Of a stretch of DNA of 11,279 nt, positions 1 to 7,016 are shown one piece after another. The translations under genes were made by a program, and so were the position numbers. The stretch is from JBIKVP01 sp044356745 (GTDB lineage: Bacteria > Pseudomonadota > Alphaproteobacteria > Rhizobiales > Beijerinckiaceae): NCBI GenBank assembly GCA_044356745.1, contig JBIKVP010000065.1:1-11279 (forward strand). Reading direction: 5' to 3'. How positions within the stretch are numbered: the stretch's first letter is position 1; every line of letters begins with the position of its first letter. A model generated the notes under the pieces. It had not been told where the DNA came from. It made no database searches and worked only from the letters and a program-made list of their open reading frames with translations.

Positions 1-206
1 CGTGAAGGCCATCCTTGGCTTCCTGAATACCACTTTTCCGCAAAAAGCACGATTATGGGTTGACCGCCTATCCGATAACTTCAAAATACTTCAGACACCA
101 ACTCTTCAAATGTGAGGGGTATAATAAGTCATTATAGCGAAGCAGCCAATAAATATCTAAATGGCGACATGTTATCAAAATTCCGTGAAGGCTAAAATTA
201 CTTCCC
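1..206. other. Left-edge stretch without a supportable gene
   Basis: A plus-strand frame is open from the left edge to a TGA at 113-115 (37 codons). I do not recognise its peptide, and a run this short can occur by chance, so it could be a gene tail or non-coding. A small AT-only inverted repeat, TATAAT/ATTATA with a 5-nt loop, lies at 120-136. The 9-mer CGTGAAGGC occurs at 1-9 and again at 184-192. The rest shows no recognisable signal. Confidence 0.3.
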
Positions 207-211
207 TCACG
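184..211 (-). terminator. Possible terminator hairpin of the wall-hydrolase gene
   Basis: CGTGAAGG (184-191) pairs with CCCTCACG (204-211) with one A/C mismatch and a 12-nt AT-rich loop. On the minus strand the hairpin begins at the stop codon of the hydrolase gene (207-209) and is followed by a short GAATTTTGAT stretch. The T-tract is weak, so termination here is only plausible. Confidence 0.3.
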
Positions 212-1556
212 TCTGACCCGGGCGCAATTTATAAAAGATGTGACGTCCTATGACGTCCATTTTTTTAAGGCGGCGAGACCAGTGTGGGCGCACATAATCA
301 GCGTGATAATGCGTTGAAGCGCCGACATCAGAAAGATATGTCGTGCCATGCGTGACATTCTTTGCAACACGCACTGCGCTCTGCCACGATGCGGCATCAG
401 TAATACGTAAAGAGCGCCCCTCACACGCAAACGAGAATTGGCACGCTTTGAAACGATGGCGATTTTGATACACAACACCGCACACGGATACAGGATAAAG
501 CCCGCTTTTTACACGGTTGAGCACAACTTGCGCAACAGCCGCTTGCCCATTTTCAGCTTCGCCCCGCGCTTCAAAATAGATCGCTTCTGATAAACAGCGC
601 AGTTCTTTATCCATTTTCTCAGGGGCAATCAAATCAGCATAACGCGGACGATGCGTTTCAGCTACCCCCTCATCATCAACAGGAGCAACTGGGCGCGCAA
701 GACGGCTCGTCGCTGCCGCTGTTCCATAAGAACCTAATCCATGAGAAACAGGTGCAGCCGCAATTTCAACAGGGATTGAATCGGCTGGTGCAGGTGTGAC
801 CGATGACAGCACCATCGCGCGCGGCGTAGAAGGCGTTGAGCCATCGCGTGCATGCACGAGCCCACGACGTTCAAGCCAAATCAGATTTGTCATGCTTGGA
901 CGTGTCTCCGTCTCTTGAACTTTTGCATCCAGCGTTTGCCCTGTCGGAGAGGATTCAGGCGTTAGCGCGGCATTGGTATCAGCATTATTCATTGCTGGGT
1001 TTTCAAAGGTAAAAGATGGGCTAATTTCACCTTCAATCGGTGTAAAGACTGACTGCATCGGCATGTCATCTGATGTGAGAAGCCAACCGCCATGATTGAG
1101 ATAATGTTTAAGGTCATGTCCACGACGCGACAACGAGGGCTTAAGTACAGGGCGTGGATCAGATCGAGTGCCGCGATTAACTTGCGGAAAATCTTTAGCA
1201 TGTTTTTTTAAGTCATTGCGCAACCATGACATTTCAACAGCAGGATCAAGCTCGGGCAATGCCTTGAGTGCATGAACGCCCTCTCCCCCTAACACTGGAA
1301 CATCGAATACAGAAGCGAACTGCACACGCGGCATATGATTTTTATATGCCCAATGATCCGTATTTTTTAAAGCAGGCAGTTGATCCATATCCCGCAATTG
1401 GGAGATGATGCGATAACGTTCAAAGCCAGATATCCCGCCCTCTGGGTGCTGACCTGCGGTTGCGGTAAACGACACAAGCCACCCAACCGCAAGCACCCAA
1501 GGCGCAATGGCAGCGCTCATCCATGTGAACTGTGCGGTTGAATGCTCGCTTCTCAC
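207..1556 (-). CDS. SleB-type cell-wall hydrolase, exported
   Basis: This is a predicted peptidoglycan hydrolase of the SleB/CwlJ family (Hydrolase_2), acting in the periplasm on the cell wall. A hydrophobic segment at residues about 13-33 ends in TATA-G, so it is a signal peptide or membrane anchor. The C-terminal 130 residues form the recognisable domain. It carries EAIYFEARGE, whose first glutamate of EARGE (about residue 329) is the family's likely catalytic residue, then AVAQVVLNRV, CQFSF and THYHADYVRPHW. Residues about 36-315 are a long, low-similarity linker that I cannot assign. Alphaproteobacteria have no spores, so remodelling during growth is more likely than germination (inference). 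The start is GTG at 1556 with an AAGG nine bases upstream. A later ATG (residue 13) would cut into the hydrophobic segment. The gene is monocistronic here and divergent from the next gene. Confidence 0.85.
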   Translation of the reverse strand: MRSEHSTAQFTWMSAAIAPWVLAVGWLVSFTATAGQHPEGGISGFERYRIISQLRDMDQLPALKNTDHWAYKNHMPRVQFASVFDVPVLGGEGVHALKALPELDPAVEMSWLRNDLKKHAKDFPQVNRGTRSDPRPVLKPSLSRRGHDLKHYLNHGGWLLTSDDMPMQSVFTPIEGEISPSFTFENPAMNNADTNAALTPESSPTGQTLDAKVQETETRPSMTNLIWLERRGLVHARDGSTPSTPRAMVLSSVTPAPADSIPVEIAAAPVSHGLGSYGTAAATSRLARPVAPVDDEGVAETHRPRYADLIAPEKMDKELRCLSEAIYFEARGEAENGQAAVAQVVLNRVKSGLYPVSVCGVVYQNRHRFKACQFSFACEGRSLRITDAASWQSAVRVAKNVTHGTTYLSDVGASTHYHADYVRPHWSRRLKKMDVIGRHIFYKLRPGQT

Positions 1557-1685
1557 GCAACACGACCTTGCTGGAAAAGATTATCTTAAAGCATTATTTT
1601 ATAAATGATTAGGGTTGAAATAGTCTTAATGAACAAAAAGCCAATTGTTTGTCATGCGACGTCTCACCGTGGTTTCTTAACTGTA

Positions 1686-1713
1686 TTGATCAACCGTAAA
1701 TCAAGCATAGAAT
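1686..1713 (+). promoter_or_regulatory. Candidate sigma-70 promoter for the repeat-protein gene
   Basis: TTGATC (1686-1691) and TAGAAT (1708-1713) are separated by 16 bases and lie about 70 bases upstream of the ATG at 1783. The match is four of six at -35 and five of six at -10. It is the best-looking pair in the divergent intergenic region, but nothing else supports it. Confidence 0.35.
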
Positions 1714-1782
1714 TGAAAACCACCAGTCCTAATAATACATTGAAATTGTGAAATACGGCAAACACAAAAAGTGGAGAATACA

Positions 1783-2892
1783 ATGACTGGTCAAACTATG
1801 ACATTATCGATGGATCCGAGAAGCATTTCACCGATGCTTGGATATCAAAACACACCGGATATGGGAGCATTCAGTTCGGCGATTAATGCACCAGTGGTGA
1901 ATAACTTTATTGCCATCCCGATTTATGGAAATAATGCTACAAATAAAATCAACCCTCAAAGACCAATTCTAGGAAACGGTTATGGTCCACCATTTGAGGA
2001 ATTATTGACGAACTATAAACCTCAAAACGGTTTTGGCCCACCAGCGATAAGATGGGGAAATTCCAGTCCATTGCCTACTTATGATTCGGGATCGACACAA
2101 AATATGTATGGCACGTGGTTCGGGGGCACGCCGCCATTCGGGGGCACGCCGCCAATAGATGGCACGTGGTTCGGGGGCACGCCGCCATTCGGGGGCACGC
2201 CGCCAATAGTAAGTCCGCCAATAGGAATTCTGCCGACGCCGCCAGGAGCAAGTCTGCCAGTGCCAATAACGCCGCCTGTAACACCAATTCAGCTCAACCC
2301 GATTGATTTACTATGGGGAAAGGGTAGACCTGACGGTTATTTCGCACAAAATCCAAATCAGCTTGACAGTTATGCAGGCGTATTGGGCGGAACAACAACG
2401 AACGGAACCCTTACACAAAACGTTTTGTTTGAGTTTTATCGTCGCATTGCTGGCAACAGCCAGATTCCATTGGGTCCATTGAGTGGCTTAACAAACAACC
2501 AGTTTTTTAGAGAAGGTGTGAACGTTCGCGATGACATCCTGAGCAATCTGGGACAAGCTTACAGCCTGTTACGTGGCCCTGGTGCAACCGATCCACGTTT
2601 GCGGATGGACTTTAATCAAGGGATCAGCCAACTGGGTTCTGTCACATTTGCTTTGAGCCAAATGCAAAGCAGAGGCTGGAGTGCTGCTGCCAATACAGGA
2701 TCAGGCACAAGCACCAACGGTTATGTTCCGTTGACACAGGCTGAACCTATGAACGCAGGAAACAACTCATATAATTATGTTGGCGCTCCTGCTTACAGCA
2801 CAACACCTTATCAGGGTAACTTCAATACCGCTCAAACATCGCCAACTTACGCTAACTTTGTCCTCCAGTTGCAACCCGCATGGATGAACTAA
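1783..2892 (+). CDS. Unrecognised Pro/Gly/Asn-rich repeat protein
   Basis: I do not recognise this 369-residue protein. It contains no cysteine and no histidine, few charged residues, and is rich in Asn, Gly, Pro, Thr, Ser and Gln. The order is: an N-terminal region of about 105 residues with many Asn and Pro-Pro pairs; a tandem repeat of a 17-residue unit (GTWFGGTPPFGGTPPID) at residues 110-142; a proline-rich hinge (about 143-172); and a C-terminal region of about 195 residues, with a plausible helical part containing LFEFYRRIAGN and FFREGVNVRDDILSNLGQAYSLL, then an Asn/Ser/Tyr-rich tail. No signal peptide or membrane segment is visible. The composition resembles surface or secreted structural proteins (inference only). 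GTG at 1771 is also in frame, but GTGGAG there reads as the ribosome binding site for the ATG at 1783 (GGAG, six-base gap). It is a single gene with its own terminator. Confidence 0.8.
   Translation: MTGQTMTLSMDPRSISPMLGYQNTPDMGAFSSAINAPVVNNFIAIPIYGNNATNKINPQRPILGNGYGPPFEELLTNYKPQNGFGPPAIRWGNSSPLPTYDSGSTQNMYGTWFGGTPPFGGTPPIDGTWFGGTPPFGGTPPIVSPPIGILPTPPGASLPVPITPPVTPIQLNPIDLLWGKGRPDGYFAQNPNQLDSYAGVLGGTTTNGTLTQNVLFEFYRRIAGNSQIPLGPLSGLTNNQFFREGVNVRDDILSNLGQAYSLLRGPGATDPRLRMDFNQGISQLGSVTFALSQMQSRGWSAAANTGSGTSTNGYVPLTQAEPMNAGNNSYNYVGAPAYSTTPYQGNFNTAQTSPTYANFVLQLQPAWMN
2110..2209 (+). repeat. Perfect tandem duplication of a 51-bp unit with nested 18-bp repeats
   Basis: The unit at 2110-2160 is repeated at 2161-2209 with 49 identical bases. 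Each unit contains two tandem copies of TTCGGGGGCACGCCGCCA (2119-2136 and 2137-2154, then 2170-2187 and 2188-2205) encoding FGGTPP. The tract is much more GC-rich than the gene around it, and the frame is kept throughout. Confidence 0.95.
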
Positions 2893-2922
2893 GTTTTGGC
2901 TAACATAGAGTTGGCTGACATT

Positions 2923-2951
2923 AATTCACGGGTTCATCCCGTGGATTTTTT
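2923..2951 (+). terminator. Rho-independent terminator of the repeat-protein gene
   Basis: AATTCACGGG (2923-2932) pairs with CCCGTGGATT (2938-2947) through a five-base loop, with one G-U pair. A run of six T follows at 2946-2951. It lies 30 bases after the repeat-protein stop codon and overlaps the last codon of the converging phosphopantetheinyl transferase gene. On the minus strand the tail is only GAATTAATG, so it mainly serves the plus strand. Confidence 0.85.
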
Positions 2952-3579
2952 ATAGAACAACAACGCACACATGATATGAATGCTGATCAAGGACAATGGT
3001 TTGATTTAACGTCGGCGTGATGATGCATCTATCATCTTTAAGAGACCAATATCCCTCTTGAAAGACACCGCATATTTCTTCAGGTGCGCGCAATAATCCT
3101 GTGCCGCACGCCTTGAGGTAAGCCTCTTTAAGCGTCCATAACTGAATAAATATAAGCGCACGTGTGTTCTTTGGTAAAGAATCCAAAATTTCCTTTTCCT
3201 GAGTTGTGAGCATATTCCACGGTATGTCGATGTGATCATCAATTTTCTCAACATCAATGCCGATAGGACGCTGCGCAAGACCAAGAGCACAAAGCAAGGT
3301 GTCGTGATTTAAAGGACAATAGGCACGTGAAATAAAATGCCCTGTCTCTTTGGATGAAATAACAACGGGTTGCCCTGACTTTTGATAACCAAGTTGCCAC
3401 GGTGCACTCAGATGCTGATCCGCATTGAACGTATGATTAAGCCACTCAACATGATAATGTTGGGCATTCAGACGATCAGGGGTGGAAATAATGCGAAAAG
3501 ACACATCAGCTTGAATAAGCTCATAAAGACAATGCGTACCCTCTCGTGATGCCTCAAGAGAAGCGGGAATACGCTTCAC
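2950..3579 (-). CDS. 4'-phosphopantetheinyl transferase (Sfp-like)
   Basis: This cytosolic enzyme would move the 4'-phosphopantetheine arm of CoA onto a serine of a carrier protein. Two hallmark motifs are present: GIDVE (Asp109 and Glu111, Mg/CoA binding) and WTLKEAYLKACGTGL (Trp148, Lys151, Glu152, Lys156). The 209-residue length fits the Sfp/Gsp type rather than the shorter AcpS type. The usual Ser-His of the upstream SHS-like motif is not clear; the matching stretch reads FISRAYCPLNHDTLL. The start is GTG at 3577-3579, overlapping the TGA of the upstream phosphatase gene (GTGA), so the two are probably translationally coupled. It is the last gene of the hisD operon. No polyketide or peptide synthetase is in view, so the substrate is unknown. 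Confidence 0.85.
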   Translation of the reverse strand: MKRIPASLEASREGTHCLYELIQADVSFRIISTPDRLNAQHYHVEWLNHTFNADQHLSAPWQLGYQKSGQPVVISSKETGHFISRAYCPLNHDTLLCALGLAQRPIGIDVEKIDDHIDIPWNMLTTQEKEILDSLPKNTRALIFIQLWTLKEAYLKACGTGLLRAPEEICGVFQEGYWSLKDDRCIITPTLNQTIVLDQHSYHVCVVVL

Positions 3580-4184
3580 GTCATCAACCGTTTCTTAATG
3601 CGCAAAACAAGCGCATCGCGCAAATCGCGGTATTCCTCTAAACGCTGTTCACGCGAACCTTGCGAGAGGGTGGGATCTTGCATCGGCCAATATTCGACAT
3701 CAGCCGCAATCGAGCGGGTGAGATCAAGCGCTTTGTGATGCGCTTCAGGTGATAACGTGATGATGAGATCAAAGTTTAAACCTTCCCATTCTTCAAGCTC
3801 ATCAATCGTTTTAGGGGCATGTTTGGCCATATTGAGTCCCATTTCATCAAGCGCTGCAACAGCAAAGCCATCAAGCTCGCCTTTGCGCACCCCCGCTGAT
3901 TGGACATAAATGGACTTTCCAAAATAATATCGCGCAATCGTTTCCGCCATGGGTGAGCGCACCGCATTCATCGCACACGAAAAAAGCACTGAATGCACTT
4001 TGCGTGAAGGGGATGTCGGAAGCAGCGCATGTGGCTGCATCGACTCTACAGCGCGTTGCGGCTGCGGCGGTGTCATCGGTGATATGATTGGCGATGTGAT
4101 AGGCGACAAAACAATGCCCCCTAGCCCTCCCCGTGCTGGCAGGGACTGATCAAAAACCCCCTCTAGACATGGCAGGGGCGACAT
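3576..4184 (-). CDS. Low-molecular-weight phosphatase / arsenate reductase-like protein
   Basis: The fold is that of low-molecular-weight protein tyrosine phosphatases and thioredoxin-type arsenate reductases. The P-loop CAMNAVRS gives Cys70, Arg76 and Ser77 in the CX5RS pattern. A later QDPTL supplies the general-acid Asp170. The core (about residues 62-202) has the usual length. The first 61 residues are extra, Pro/Ser-rich, and include the short repeat SPITSPIISPMT. The ATG at 4184 has a good binding site (GGGGTG, overlapping the end of the upstream gene), so the extension is probably translated. An alternative start at Met49 would trim it. Homologues sit between a UPF0262 gene and infA in many alphaproteobacteria. 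The substrate is unknown, and I see nothing that singles out arsenate. Confidence 0.85.
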   Translation of the reverse strand: MSPLPCLEGVFDQSLPARGGLGGIVLSPITSPIISPMTPPQPQRAVESMQPHALLPTSPSRKVHSVLFSCAMNAVRSPMAETIARYYFGKSIYVQSAGVRKGELDGFAVAALDEMGLNMAKHAPKTIDELEEWEGLNFDLIITLSPEAHHKALDLTRSIAADVEYWPMQDPTLSQGSREQRLEEYRDLRDALVLRIKKRLMT

Positions 4185-4190
4185 CGCTAA

Positions 4191-4739
4191 TCACCCCTTC
4201 CAGTACAGTGTATAAAAAAGCGAATAAAGTGCACGCGCTGTCTCAAAATCAATATCAATATGGGGTTTCAAATGCTCGCTAATGTACGTTGCGCCATCAT
4301 TATGCAGTGAACGACGCGCCATGTCGATCGATTCAATTTCGGTGGGTGGGCGCGATTTAATGGAACTGTGATAAACACCGCAAACTTTTTCATAATCTCT
4401 GAAAAAACGTCTCAACGCACTCCAAGACAACGTTGAGCACAGTGCATATGGACTATGAACCCCGTTCACTTCAAGCACAAGACGCATCTCTTGAAGGCGA
4501 ATGAGCAGATTGTAAGGGCCAATACCATTTTGCAATTTAAAGCTATTGGATTGCAAAATGTCATAGATCACAACGTCACGTTCGTGAATTTGCGATGCAT
4601 TGCCTTTAGGGACAGTGAGCGGATCAAAGCGCACGGCCTGTAAGTAATCACCAGTGATCATCTGTTTATCAGTCATTGGAGTGATCACCACGCCACGCGG
4701 TTGAAAACCCTCGATACGCTGAGGATTGAGTTGAAGCAT
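4191..4739 (-). CDS. UPF0262 family protein
   Basis: This is a conserved alphaproteobacterial protein of unknown function. Family-like stretches are ERDVVIYDILQSNSF, GPYNLLIRLQEMRLVLEV, SALRRFFRDYEKVCGVYH, IESIDMARRSLHNDGA and HIDIDFETARALYSLFYTLYW. It has no membrane segment and is probably cytosolic. It lies 44 bases downstream of hisD and six bases upstream of the phosphatase start, the usual neighbours for this family. The ATG at 4739 has only a weak ribosome binding site. Family members are usually somewhat shorter, so Met22 (ATG at 4674-4676) is a realistic alternative start. The assignment rests on recalled family sequence and on gene order. Confidence 0.85.
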   Translation of the reverse strand: MLQLNPQRIEGFQPRGVVITPMTDKQMITGDYLQAVRFDPLTVPKGNASQIHERDVVIYDILQSNSFKLQNGIGPYNLLIRLQEMRLVLEVNGVHSPYALCSTLSWSALRRFFRDYEKVCGVYHSSIKSRPPTEIESIDMARRSLHNDGATYISEHLKPHIDIDFETARALYSLFYTLYWKG

Positions 4740-4783
4740 TGTTATGGCTCATCTGTTTCATGACAAGGTAAATTCTCAAGCAT

Positions 4784-6091
4784 TCACATCTTCTTATGAG
4801 AAGGCAACAAACGCAACTCAACACTACGCGCATGTCCCTCCAACGATTCTTCACGTGCTAACGTCATTGCTTTTGAACCCAGAATGTGAAGTGAGGACAC
4901 ATCACATTGCAAGAGCGACGTCCGCTTCATGAAGTCAAGTACACCAAGAGGCGATGAAAACCGCGCCGAACGCGCCGTTGGTAACACATGGTTTGATCCA
5001 CCCACGTAATCCCCAATGGCTTCAGGCGTGTATTCACCGATGAAAATAGCCCCTGCATGACGCACGCTATCCGCTAGATTTTGCGCATTTTTCGCATGAA
5101 TTTCAAGATGTTCTGCTGCAATACGGTTCGCGAGAGGAAGAGCCGACTCCAAACTGTCAACAACGATAATTGCGCCATGATCACACCAACTGACACGCGC
5201 AATATCAGCACGGGGCAAACTTTCAAGCTGTCGCTCAACCGAAACAGCTACGGCATCAGCAATGTGCACACTTGACGTGATGAGAAGTGCTTGCGCGCTC
5301 ACATCATGTTCCGCTTGTGCAAGCAGGTCAGCCGCTATCCAGTCGGGGTTTGCAGTTTCATCAGCCAAAATCAACACTTCAGAAGGTCCTGCAATCATAT
5401 CAATGCCGACCTGACCAAACACACGGCGTTTGGCGGCGGCAACATATGCATTTCCCGGCCCAACAATTTTATCCACGGGTGCAATCGTTTCAGTGCCATA
5501 AGCTAGCGCTGCAATCGCCTGTGCACCACCGATGCGATAGATTTCATCAACACCAGCCAGATGCGCCGCAACAAGAACAACAGGGTTAAGAACGCCATGT
5601 GGAGAAGGAACTACCATCACAATGCGTTTGACACCTGCCACTTTTGCCGGAACGGCATTCATCAACACTGATGACGGATAGCTGGCTGTTCCACCTGGGA
5701 CATAAAGCCCCACCGCATCAACCGCCCCCCAACGCCATCCTAGCGTAACCCCTTGTGCGTCGGTGGTGAGAAAATCCTGCGGCTTTTGCGCTGCATGATA
5801 TAATTGAATACGCTCTAAAGCGAATTCTAAAGCATGTCGCGTTTGAGAGTCACATGTATCAACAGCGTGTTGAATGTCAGAGTCGCTAATGCGCATCGTT
5901 TGAGGCGTTAAGGCAAGATGATCAAAGCGCTGTGTATAAGTGCAAACGGCCTCATTACCGCACTTGATAACGTCAGCAATAATATCGGCCACACGACCAT
6001 CCACATCCTCCGAAATTTCTCGTTTTGAAGCGAGAAGGGTTCTAAAAGACGTTTCAAAATCAGAATGACCAGCCTGTAATCGTCTGCTCAT
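4784..6091 (-). CDS. hisD: Histidinol dehydrogenase
   Basis: This enzyme carries out the last two steps of histidine synthesis, oxidising L-histidinol to L-histidine with two NAD+ in the cytosol. Numbering from the ATG at 6091, the zinc ligands are Gln259 and His262 (QAEHD), Asp361 (AIGDYVGGSNH) and His420 (EGHARS). The catalytic pair is Glu327-His328 (AAEHLE). These nearly coincide with the Escherichia coli positions, so the protein is full length. GPGNAYV and GPSEVLILAD are further family signatures. An in-frame TTG exists at 6097, but GGTGAG eight bases before the ATG favours 6091. It is the first gene of the minus-strand operon with UPF0262, the phosphatase and the phosphopantetheinyl transferase. 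No other his gene is in the window. Confidence 0.97.
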   Translation of the reverse strand: MSRRLQAGHSDFETSFRTLLASKREISEDVDGRVADIIADVIKCGNEAVCTYTQRFDHLALTPQTMRISDSDIQHAVDTCDSQTRHALEFALERIQLYHAAQKPQDFLTTDAQGVTLGWRWGAVDAVGLYVPGGTASYPSSVLMNAVPAKVAGVKRIVMVVPSPHGVLNPVVLVAAHLAGVDEIYRIGGAQAIAALAYGTETIAPVDKIVGPGNAYVAAAKRRVFGQVGIDMIAGPSEVLILADETANPDWIAADLLAQAEHDVSAQALLITSSVHIADAVAVSVERQLESLPRADIARVSWCDHGAIIVVDSLESALPLANRIAAEHLEIHAKNAQNLADSVRHAGAIFIGEYTPEAIGDYVGGSNHVLPTARSARFSSPLGVLDFMKRTSLLQCDVSSLHILGSKAMTLAREESLEGHARSVELRLLPSHKKM

Positions 6092-6139
6092 AAGCAAATC
6101 TCACCCCAAAAGGCATATCATAAAAGTATAGAATTGCGT

Positions 6140-6168
6140 TCTTTACATGGGTCTGGACAGTTTTTCAA
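6140..6168 (-). promoter_or_regulatory. Weak candidate promoter for the hisD operon
   Basis: Reading the minus strand, TTGAAA (6163-6168) is followed after 17 bases by TAAAGA (6140-6145), about 50 bases before the hisD start. The -35 match is fair and the -10 match is poor. The 194-base gap between hisD and psd must hold two divergent promoters, but I can only offer this one. Confidence 0.2.
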
Positions 6169-6285
6169 ATGATTTTAATTTTTAAATATTCTTGAGCACG
6201 CAGCATATACGACCCAGCGCGTGATGCTTACGCACTTTCCTTCCCACATAAACCTGCTAAAAACACACGTCACAAGGAGTGTTCA

Positions 6286-6984
6286 ATGTCTGTAATTGAT
6301 TCGATGAAAGCTGTATTCGTGCCTATCCATAAGGAAGGCTATATTTTCATCACGATTTCAGCCTTTCTGACCGTGATTTTAGGCTATTTGTGGTCACCTT
6401 TTGGTTGGATTGGTGCAATCATCACACTCTGGATCTGCTACTTTTTCCGCGATCCTGTGCGCTATACACCCCAACGTGTCGGGCTGGTCATTTCACCTGC
6501 AGACGGACGCATCAGCCACATTGTGACAGCGCCTCCTCCCATGGAGCTTGGTCTTGGCGTTGATCCCATGACACGTATCTCTGTTTTCATGAATGTGTTC
6601 GATTGCCATGTGAACCGCGCGCCTGTGCCTGGTCAAATTACAAAAATCGTCTATCGCCCAGGTCTTTTCCTGAATGCTGATCTTGATAAAGCCTCTGATG
6701 ATAATGAGCGTAACAGTTTCATTATTGATACGGGTGCAGGTCAAATTGGTGTTGTGCAAATTGCGGGTTTGATTGCAAGGCGCATCATCGCCTTTTCGCG
6801 TGAGGGAGATCAGGTTAAAGCAGGTGAGCGTATTGGTATGATCCGCTTTGGCTCACGGGTAGATGTGTATCTTCCTGCTTCAGTTGTGCCACAAGTCACG
6901 ATTGGCCAAAGTGCGATTGCAGGCGAGACCGTGCTTGCTGATTTGGCATCAATCGAGCCGCAGCGCGCCTATCTTGGACAGTAA
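6286..6984 (+). CDS. psd: Phosphatidylserine decarboxylase proenzyme
   Basis: The enzyme decarboxylates phosphatidylserine to phosphatidylethanolamine at the inner membrane. It is made as a proenzyme that cleaves itself between Gly189 and Ser190 (RFGSRVDVYLP), and the serine becomes the pyruvoyl cofactor. The 232-residue length and the FGS rather than LGST site mark the short Psd type common in alphaproteobacteria. Two hydrophobic stretches (about residues 18-36 and 39-54) anchor it. Other signatures are SPADG, MNVFDCHVNRAP, NERN and VVQIAGLIARRI. AAGGAG seven bases before the ATG makes the start secure. In many relatives pssA, which makes phosphatidylserine, follows directly; here gshA follows 32 bases later and pssA is not in view. 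Confidence 0.96.
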   Translation: MSVIDSMKAVFVPIHKEGYIFITISAFLTVILGYLWSPFGWIGAIITLWICYFFRDPVRYTPQRVGLVISPADGRISHIVTAPPPMELGLGVDPMTRISVFMNVFDCHVNRAPVPGQITKIVYRPGLFLNADLDKASDDNERNSFIIDTGAGQIGVVQIAGLIARRIIAFSREGDQVKAGERIGMIRFGSRVDVYLPASVVPQVTIGQSAIAGETVLADLASIEPQRAYLGQ

Positions 6985-7016
6985 GCAGACATTGATTTTG
7001 TTGTGAGGGAATCCGT

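Noticed and set aside
2..115. Plus-strand frame open from the left edge, 37 codons
   Set aside because: The peptide resembles nothing I know, and an open run of this length is not rare by chance. It is only noted as a possible gene tail.
1771..1782. GTG at 1771 as start of the repeat protein
   Set aside because: GTGGAG is better read as the ribosome binding site of the ATG at 1783; no binding site precedes the GTG.
2110..2209. CRISPR-like array
   Set aside because: Units are directly adjacent without spacers and encode an in-frame peptide repeat.
2115..2306. Alternate-frame peptides across the GC-rich repeat
   Set aside because: The tandem DNA repeat opens other frames on both strands; only the long frame has start, binding site and terminator.
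5287..5589. 100-codon plus-strand open frame inside hisD
   Set aside because: It lies fully opposite hisD, has a Gln/His-rich low-complexity translation, and is explained by hisD codon use on the other strand.
6092..6097. TTG at 6097 as start of hisD
   Set aside because: The binding site GGTGAG is only two bases from it but eight from the ATG at 6091, and numbering from the ATG matches known HisD residues.
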